A stretch of DNA of 25,000 nt from assembly GCA_012295275.1 (NCBI GenBank), contig CM022672.1, positions 2,741,443-2,766,442 of the forward strand, given 5' to 3'. Shown in pieces: positions 19,680 through 25,000 of the stretch. Numbering within the stretch: the stretch's first letter is position 1; each line of letters starts with the position of its first letter. The position numbers and the translations under genes were made by a program. The stretch comes from Chrysomallon squamiferum (lineage: Eukaryota > Mollusca > Gastropoda > Neomphalida > Peltospiridae). Below the pieces are notes generated by a model. The model made no database searches, was not told the DNA's origin, and saw only the letters and a program-made list of their open reading frames with translations.

Positions 19680-20022
19680 AAACAAAACGTAATTAAGCGA
19701 AGAACACGTTGTTACCGTCTAAACGGAAAAAAACAGCCACATTTTCTACGACAGTTATTGCTCGTCTTTCCGACACATTAATTTCGTTTCGTTTCATTAG
19801 CTTCACGGCAGCAAAGCGCAACACGACTTGAGTAACAGTTAAACGGCGCTTGTAGCAGTCGAGACGCTATTGGTTCAGGCGGGAAAGGAAAGGCGAAGCG
19901 AACTGGTCAAGGACGTGGAAATATCGGGACCAATAACAAGATTCCTGTTACGAACTAACGACGGATAGAAAAAACCACAAAAAAAACCAAGATATAAAAA
20001 AATGTATTTTCTATCCTTCTTC
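19680..20022 (+). promoter_or_regulatory. Candidate RNA polymerase II promoter
   Basis: This is the most CpG-rich part of the window (to about 19970). It holds an inverted CCAAT box (ATTGG, 19869-19873), an E2F-like GGCGGGAAA (19878-19886), a direct CCAAT (19930-19934) and a TATA-like TATAAAAAA (from 19993). The CCAAT-to-TATA spacing of about 60 bases is typical of vertebrate-style promoters. It would place a start site near 20023 on the plus strand. Inverted CCAAT plus E2F sites are common in cell-cycle promoters. The motifs are seen directly; promoter activity is inference. Confidence 0.4.
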
Positions 20023-20127
20023 AAGGTTTTGCCCTGTCTGTTGTTTTTAATCATAAATCTTTTTTTCGTTTTTTTGATGGCTTAGATCGCGATCGTCTGC
20101 TAACATTTACACTGGAAGTTAATTAGC

Positions 20128-20181
20128 ATGAAAAGGCGACGCCTCAAGTCTGTTGCTGTTTTTCTGTTTCTCACTGTACAA
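20128..20181 (+). CDS. Candidate first coding exon with signal-peptide-like N terminus
   Basis: An ATG at 20128-20130 with A at -3 follows an in-frame TAA at 20101-20103. It opens 18 codons that end in CAA directly before GTAAGAAG, a good splice donor at 20181/20182 (phase 0). The peptide has a basic start (KRRRLK) followed by a hydrophobic core (SVAVFLFLTV), the layout of a signal peptide or signal anchor. Without splicing the frame stops seven codons later. Upstream at the right distances are a TATA-like box (19993), CCAAT boxes and a CpG-rich zone. A two-codon upstream ORF (ATG GCT TAG, 20077-20085) and the palindrome GATCGCGATC (20085-20094) lie in the presumed 5' leader. No second exon was identified, and the protein is unknown. 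Confidence 0.3.
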
Positions 20182-20789
20182 GTAAGAAGAAACGAGATAT
20201 AAAAAGACAACGTCTTTACTGTGTTGATGTTCTTGTACCTAACTTTAAATGTGTAAGTAGAAGTGAGATGCAAAGGTGAAGACAGCGGCTAAATATCTGC
20301 CACCAAAATGTATTATTGTATGTAAAACTACGGGTAATAAAATGTTACTTGACGGAAAGTACCGATGAACATTTGATTCGCCATCCTATGTTATTGCTCC
20401 CGTTTTATGACTAGCCTAAAGAAAATTCTATTTTATTTATAAATCTAATATGGATGAACTTTTTAAAGATGTTTATTTGGAATTGAAGCTTTTTGTTTTG
20501 TTTTGTTTTGTTTTTAAAAGTATCTGCAGCTGTATTAACACAGCTTAACAGGCTAAACTAGTAAATATGCAGTTTTAAGAATCTATACATTTCCAAATCA
20601 CTGTTACTTTTGGTTTTATTTAACGTCCAGTTTTTACTGGGGGGGGGGGAATCAAGCCTTTATAAAAAAAAGTTTTTTTAAAATTAATATATATATATTA
20701 ATATTAATAATATTGGAGAGAGACAAATTTTATTTCTAAACATTCATTCATTCAAAAAAGTACTGCACAGCATAACCAGAAATACAAAG
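20182..20789. other. Spacer, possible intron sequence
   Basis: If the exon ending at 20181 is real, this is intron. It contains TTTTG repeats (20490-20512) and an 11-base G run (20639-20649). No acceptor with a matching open phase-0 frame was found. Confidence 0.4.
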
Positions 20790-20834
20790 ATATGTACATA
20801 CACATACATATACATACATAATACATACACATAC

Positions 20835-20865
<31 letters not shown>

Positions 20866-20871
20866 CACTAT

Positions 20872-20914
<43 letters not shown>
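20790..20914. repeat. Compound (TACA)n-(CA)n-(TA)n microsatellite
   Basis: TACA/CATA units to about 20843, a CA run (20844-20868) and a TA run (20880-20914). Confidence 0.95.
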
Positions 20915-20915
<1 letters not shown>

Positions 20916-21215
20916 CTGATTCATTATTTGATTAAAAAACGATTGAGTTACAAGAACATTTGTGAAACAATCCAAAATCGCTGGATTTTTCTGCAAATTT
21001 GTATTCCAAAGAAAATATCATGATAGGATTTGCAGAACTAAGACTTGTAAAATAACACAGACTAAAACGTAATAAAACTTGTTGATAAATTCTTTACATA
21101 AAACTGATGTGGTACATTTGCATCCAGCTGAGAAAAGTGTCTTATTGCTGAAAGCTTTGTAACGGGCTTCACGTCGGTGGTAAAAATATAAATTGCTTTC
21201 AGTGTTTAATGATAC
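20915..21215. other. Single-copy spacer
   Basis: Nothing supported. Confidence 0.5.
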
Positions 21216-21310
21216 GCTGATATATCTATATCTATAACTCTCTGTATCGATATCTATCTATATAGCTATCTGTGTATCTATGTATCCAGATACACACATA
21301 TTCACATAGA
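21216..21310. repeat. Imperfect (TATC)n array
   Basis: TATC/TGTATC units with interruptions. A similar shorter run is at about 21435-21485 with an embedded TA tract. Confidence 0.8.
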
Positions 21311-21498
21311 TAGTTACCTATGTAAGATAATAATTTTTTTTTTAATGTTATATAAGTAATGCTAATAGAAAAGATAATATTCTTTTTGTACATCAGTCGA
21401 AAATAATACTAGTTAAAAAGATAATGTTCGATAATATCTATCTGTCTATATATATATATGTATATATATCTGTCAATCTATTTATCAGTGTGTATATA

Positions 21499-22221
21499 CA
21501 GTATTCCCTCGCTATTCGCGGGGGTTACGTTCTTTACCCCCCCGCAAATAGCGAAAAACCGCGAATATTGGATGCAGTTTCAAAACGTCTATTATGAGAT
21601 TATATACGGTACTAAATGCTTCCCAAACACTTTCTAAAGACACTCTTACTCATTAATACAGTAATAATGTAGTAATATTGCATGCAGTTATGTATTTCAT
21701 TAATGTAGTAATGATAATGTAAACACATTTTAATTTTGTACTGAAACAGTATTTTAATCAGAAAGAAACGTAAGTACAGGAGGACAGTAACACCACATAG
21801 CATAGTTACCCATACTGTATTACTGTACCGTAAAGTCATTTTCTATGCGTACAACATATGTATTAGAATTGACAGAAAGTGGAACAAATTTAAAGGCAAA
21901 CAGACAGATAAACACAGTATGTACAGTTCAGGTAATAATAATACAATTCAGTAATAATATGCAATTAAAAACATTATTAATATACGGTCACAAAAAATAT
22001 GCACTGTACATACAGTGTATGCATTTATAAAAAAATACGTACTGTATTGCAATAATAATTGAAAAAAATTGATATTGTTTGTGCGCTTTACCGAGCATTT
22101 GTTTTTATGACGTTATGACGCTCGCCTGGTATACCAGCATACGATGCGATAGGGTTAAGAGCCTAACCCGCGAATATGCGGGGCCGCGAATGGGGAACCG
22201 CGAACAGGTGAGGGTATACTG
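21499..22221. mobile_element. Non-autonomous pogo/Tigger-like DNA transposon (723 bases)
   Basis: The terminal inverted repeats start CAGTAT(T/A)CCCTC and run to TTCGCGG. The left 23 bases (21499-21521) and right 24 bases (22198-22221) match at 20 positions with one gap. The element is flanked by TA on both sides (21497-21498 and 22222-22223), the TcMar/pogo target duplication. The left end contains a hairpin: GCTATTCGCGGGGG (21511-21524) pairs with CCCCCGCAAATAGC (21539-21552), with one CpG-to-CpA type change. CCGCGAA words recur three times at the right end. The interior is AT-rich, and the short frames at 21612-21839 and 21845-22030 show no transposase features. It sits in a TA/CA-rich tract. 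Confidence 0.85.
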
Positions 22222-22274
22222 TATATATATACACACACACATACACACACACAAATACGTTCATACACAAACAC

Positions 22275-22359
<85 letters not shown>
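22222..22359. repeat. Compound (TA)n-(CA)n-(CT)n microsatellite
   Basis: TA run, CA/TACA-rich section (22230-22276), then a pure CT run of about 41 copies (22277-22359). Confidence 0.97.
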
Positions 22360-22362
<3 letters not shown>

Positions 22363-22980
22363 TTCCCCGTTACATACGTACAGACAACATATACATACAC
22401 ATACAGACATAACTAACAAACGAGGCAACAAAAGACAACAATACTTCCTCGAAGACGTTTTTCCTCCCAGTTTACTATAAGTAAGATCATCTAAAAAGCT
22501 GCGGATCACTGACCCATTAACAAGTTGTTAAATTAATGATGTATTAGTATGCATTGGCTGGCTTAAAAACTCTGCCCGGACTAGGGAGGCTCGAGACTTT
22601 AGAAGAGAGAGCTAATCGATTCTATTGGAAAAATAGAAGACTGGGTTTCCTACGTGTTGAGCTACACATTAAGGGTGAAGGCTAGGGGAGGGGTCCGCAT
22701 GTTCATACTGATGTTCACGCTCGTTTGTAACGAGAATGCTCCAGATTACTGAAGTGTAGTTAAAGGTTAGAAGCTGACTGCATGTCGTATGTATAGCAAA
22801 TGTGTGTATACTGAGATGATTGTTATTTAGGTTATTTACGGATATTGTATCCAAAGATGTGCTATCCAAATTTGTGTAACTGTTTTACAGTCAACAACTT
22901 GTTCAGATTACAGACTTGTCAAACGAAAAAACTTTAGATTTTCAATTTAAATTCTAGAATTTAGTGTTGAACTGAAATAT
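22360..22980. other. Single-copy spacer, more balanced composition
   Basis: The segment 22560-22700 is the least AT-biased part here and holds a weak tRNA-like A/B box pair on the minus strand (see findings). The 66-residue minus frame at 22869-22669 has no recognisable domain. Confidence 0.5.
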
Positions 22981-23126
22981 ATTGTTACTACTCCTACTAT
23001 TACTACTACTACTACAACTACTACTACTACTACTACTACTACTATTACTACTACTACTACTGCCACTACTACTACCAACATTACCACTATTATTACTGCT
23101 ACTAATATCAGTACTATTGCTACGAG

Positions 23127-23161
<35 letters not shown>

Positions 23162-23212
23162 TTGCTACTAGTTCAACTAATGCTATTGCTACTGTTACTA
23201 CCGTACTACTTC
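22981..23212. repeat. Imperfect (CTA)n array
   Basis: CTA triplets with ATT, GCT, CAA and CCA variants. Poly-Leu on the plus strand and poly-Val on the minus strand are artefacts. Confidence 0.95.
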
Positions 23213-23468
23213 TGTCGCACGCGCTGCTAGAACTAATTACATTCAAGATTTAGATTGGAATTGAAAATGCATCTGAATATTATAAAAATTATTTTAATAA
23301 ACCAACAACTGGTAGTTCAAGACGAGAGAAAAAGTAATATGTCAACTGATTAGTTATAACCTCAAACTGAATCCATAACAGTGGTTTACTGAACCATTTC
23401 TATAAAAATTAAGTAGCTAAATTAATGTTTGTATATAGAAATTCAGGCCTAGTTCTGTCAGTGGTACT
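23213..23468. other. Single-copy spacer
   Basis: AT-rich, nothing supported. Confidence 0.5.
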
Positions 23469-23479
23469 AGTGATAGTTA

Positions 23480-23524
<45 letters not shown>

Positions 23525-23552
23525 CAGCAGCAGCAGTAGAAGAAGAAGTATA
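23469..23552. repeat. (AGT)n-(AGC)n-(AGA)n array
   Basis: An AGT run of about 16 units (23477-23525), four AGC units, then AGA units. It is on the opposite strand sense to the CTA arrays on both sides. Confidence 0.95.
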
Positions 23553-23753
23553 ATAATATAATATAATATTAGAGATTTGTCAGTTGTAGTTTTAGTTTTA
23601 AAAACATTTTGTATTAGAATTCCTCTGACTGGCACCAGACTACAAATCGTCTCTTGTAAAAGACTAATTCATATTACTCTCTTTTGAAATTACCCATCGA
23701 TCATCTAGTATGTATTCATTTATCTCTGTGCTGAAATGAAATCCACTGATCCA
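23553..23753. other. Single-copy spacer
   Basis: Nothing supported. Confidence 0.5.
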
Positions 23754-24152
23754 ATGATGATGATGGTCATGATAATGATGATAACAATAATAATAACAAT
23801 AAACTACGACTAGGACTGCTTTTTCTATTATACTACTGTTAGTATTTTGCGACAGCTACGATTACTGTTACTACTATTACTACACCAATAGCCCTACCAC
23901 TACCAATACTACTACCACCACCACTACTACTACCACCGCTACTACTATCCTACTACTACTACTCATACTCATACTACTACTACCACTACTACTACTACTC
24001 ATACTACTACTACTACTATCCTACTACTACTACCACTACTACTACTACTACTACTATCCTACTACTACTACCACTACTACCACTACTACTACTACTACTC
24101 ATACTTCTACTACTACTACTACTACCACTACTACTACTACTACTACTACTAG
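23754..24152. repeat. GAT/AAT run and long variant (CTA)n array
   Basis: GAT and AAT units (23754-23803), then from about 23855 a long array of CTA and ACC triplets. Recurrent variant words TATCC (23946-23950, 24017-24021, 24055-24059), TCATA and ACCACT appear in a partly ordered pattern. Confidence 0.94.
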
Positions 24153-24158
24153 TAAAAT

Positions 24159-24222
24159 CAAATCAAAGCAAAGCAAATTCATCTAGATCTGAACAGTTCG
24201 CTCCATCACTACCACTACTATC

Positions 24223-24289
<67 letters not shown>

Positions 24290-24420
24290 TCATACTCATA
24301 CTACTACTACTACCACTACTACTCCTACTCCTGCTATTACTACTACAAGTCAAATCAAATCAAAGCTAAGCAATTCAAATCAAAGCAAAGCAAATACATC
24401 TAGATGTGAACAGTTCGCTC
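24159..24420. repeat. Duplicated 45-base flank enclosing a (CTA)n array
   Basis: The block 24159-24203 recurs at 24376-24420 with only two differences in 45 bases (offset 217). It starts CAAATCAAAGCAAAGCAAAT and ends GAACAGTTCGCTC. A further partial copy (CAAATCAAATCAAAGCTAAG) lies at 24351-24370. The enclosed part, 24204-24347, is mostly a CTA array. A tandem duplication of a CTA-containing unit explains this best. Confidence 0.9.
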
Positions 24421-24726
24421 TCCCTGGTTCAGACTGCAGCATGCTCCTGTAAACGATAGCTTACACGGAACGTTTCAGCACGTTAAGCCTGCTTATTAAA
24501 TATGTCTGAGGCATTACTGTGGACGATAGTTTCATGTATACTGATCAGAGGGATTTTCTGAAGTGACAGAGCGTTCGACTCGGTTCAGAAAGGCCGCGAT
24601 CTTTGTATGTTAGCCAATCACTTCCATTTATTTACAAACACAAGAAGATGTCGAAGAAGTAGAAACTCTTGGAACGAAGCTGCTACAAGATGCATGTCTG
24701 ACTGGAATTAAAGTTCATGCATTGGA
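24421..24726. other. Single-copy spacer with a tRNA-like fragment
   Basis: Balanced composition. The 38 bases at 24565-24602 resemble the middle of a tRNA or tRNA-derived SINE (see findings). No gene called. Confidence 0.4.
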
Positions 24727-24853
24727 ACAAAACACACACACACATACACACACACACACACAACACACACTCACATACACACAACACACACACACATACT
24801 AACACACACACATATACACATACACGTACAAAAACACACACACCACACACATA
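24727..24853. repeat. Imperfect (CA)n array
   Basis: CA/ACAC runs with TACA and AACA interruptions. The Thr-His frame over it is an artefact. Confidence 0.95.
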
Positions 24854-25000
24854 CCATACAACAAGAACAACAAAAATACTATTTTACTGTCTAACTGACT
24901 GAATTACTGATATACCCACACAATATGACTGATATAACGAATCATAGACTAGATTAACTGATTAACTTGCATAGACAAACACTAACAGATGACTTATGAA

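Noticed and set aside
21612-22030. Short frames inside the pogo-like element as transposase remnants
   Set aside because: No helix-turn-helix or DDE-like pattern is visible. The composition is that of AT-rich filler, so the element is called non-autonomous.

Overview
This is a non-coding, simple-repeat-rich stretch of an animal nuclear genome. It is strongly AT-rich and carries dozens of long microsatellites: AT, CT/GA, GT/CA, GTAT/TACA, AAT, GAT, ACT/AGT, TTTC/TTC and homopolymer A/T. It also has DNA-transposon remnants and spliceosomal-type splice and promoter motifs. Nothing looks bacterial: there are no long ORFs, operons, rRNA or CRISPR. The repeat density and the CT, TACA and ACT arrays suggest a mollusc, perhaps a cephalopod. 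That is an impression from repeat style, not a proof. I found no complete gene; the window is most likely intergenic or intronic.

Layout. Bases 1-860 are microsatellites (AAT, TA, a TG-rich minisatellite, a TA/CT/CA compound array). Bases 1195-2240 hold GAT and AAT tracts, a possible minus-strand first exon (1548-1647), a 160-base tandem duplication (1866-2159) and an RFX-type X-box (2224-2236). Bases 2420-3510 are compound microsatellites with a long polypyrimidine tract. A weak candidate terminal exon is at 3758-3952, and a second 160-base duplication lies at 4401-4655. Bases 4987-5150 are poly-A, AAT and GAY repeats. A short inverted-repeat element (MITE) sits at 6607-6804 and a 37-base minisatellite at 7310-7448. 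A fragment resembling the end of a pogo/Tigger-type transposon is at 9031-9092. A CpG-richer island lies at 10140-10530. GTAT, polypyrimidine-rich minisatellite and trinucleotide arrays fill 11120-14770. A small regulatory-motif cluster at 14879-14927 is followed by oppositely oriented CT and GA arrays. A perfect 10-base-pair hairpin with a palindromic homeodomain-type site is at 16413-16451. More arrays occupy 16860-19415.

The most gene-like stretch is 19680-20190. It is CpG-rich, with CCAAT boxes in both orientations, an E2F-like site, a TATA-like box, and then a short ATG-initiated reading frame. That frame encodes a signal-peptide-like 18 residues and ends at a good splice donor (20181/20182). 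It could be a promoter plus first exon of a secreted or membrane protein on the plus strand.

Bases 21499-22221 are a complete non-autonomous pogo/Tigger-like element with TA target duplication, inserted in a TA-rich tract. The right end (22983-24852) is dominated by ACT-family arrays, a duplicated flanking unit and a CA-rich tract. The genes cannot be said to work together; the only candidates are isolated, unconfirmed exons.
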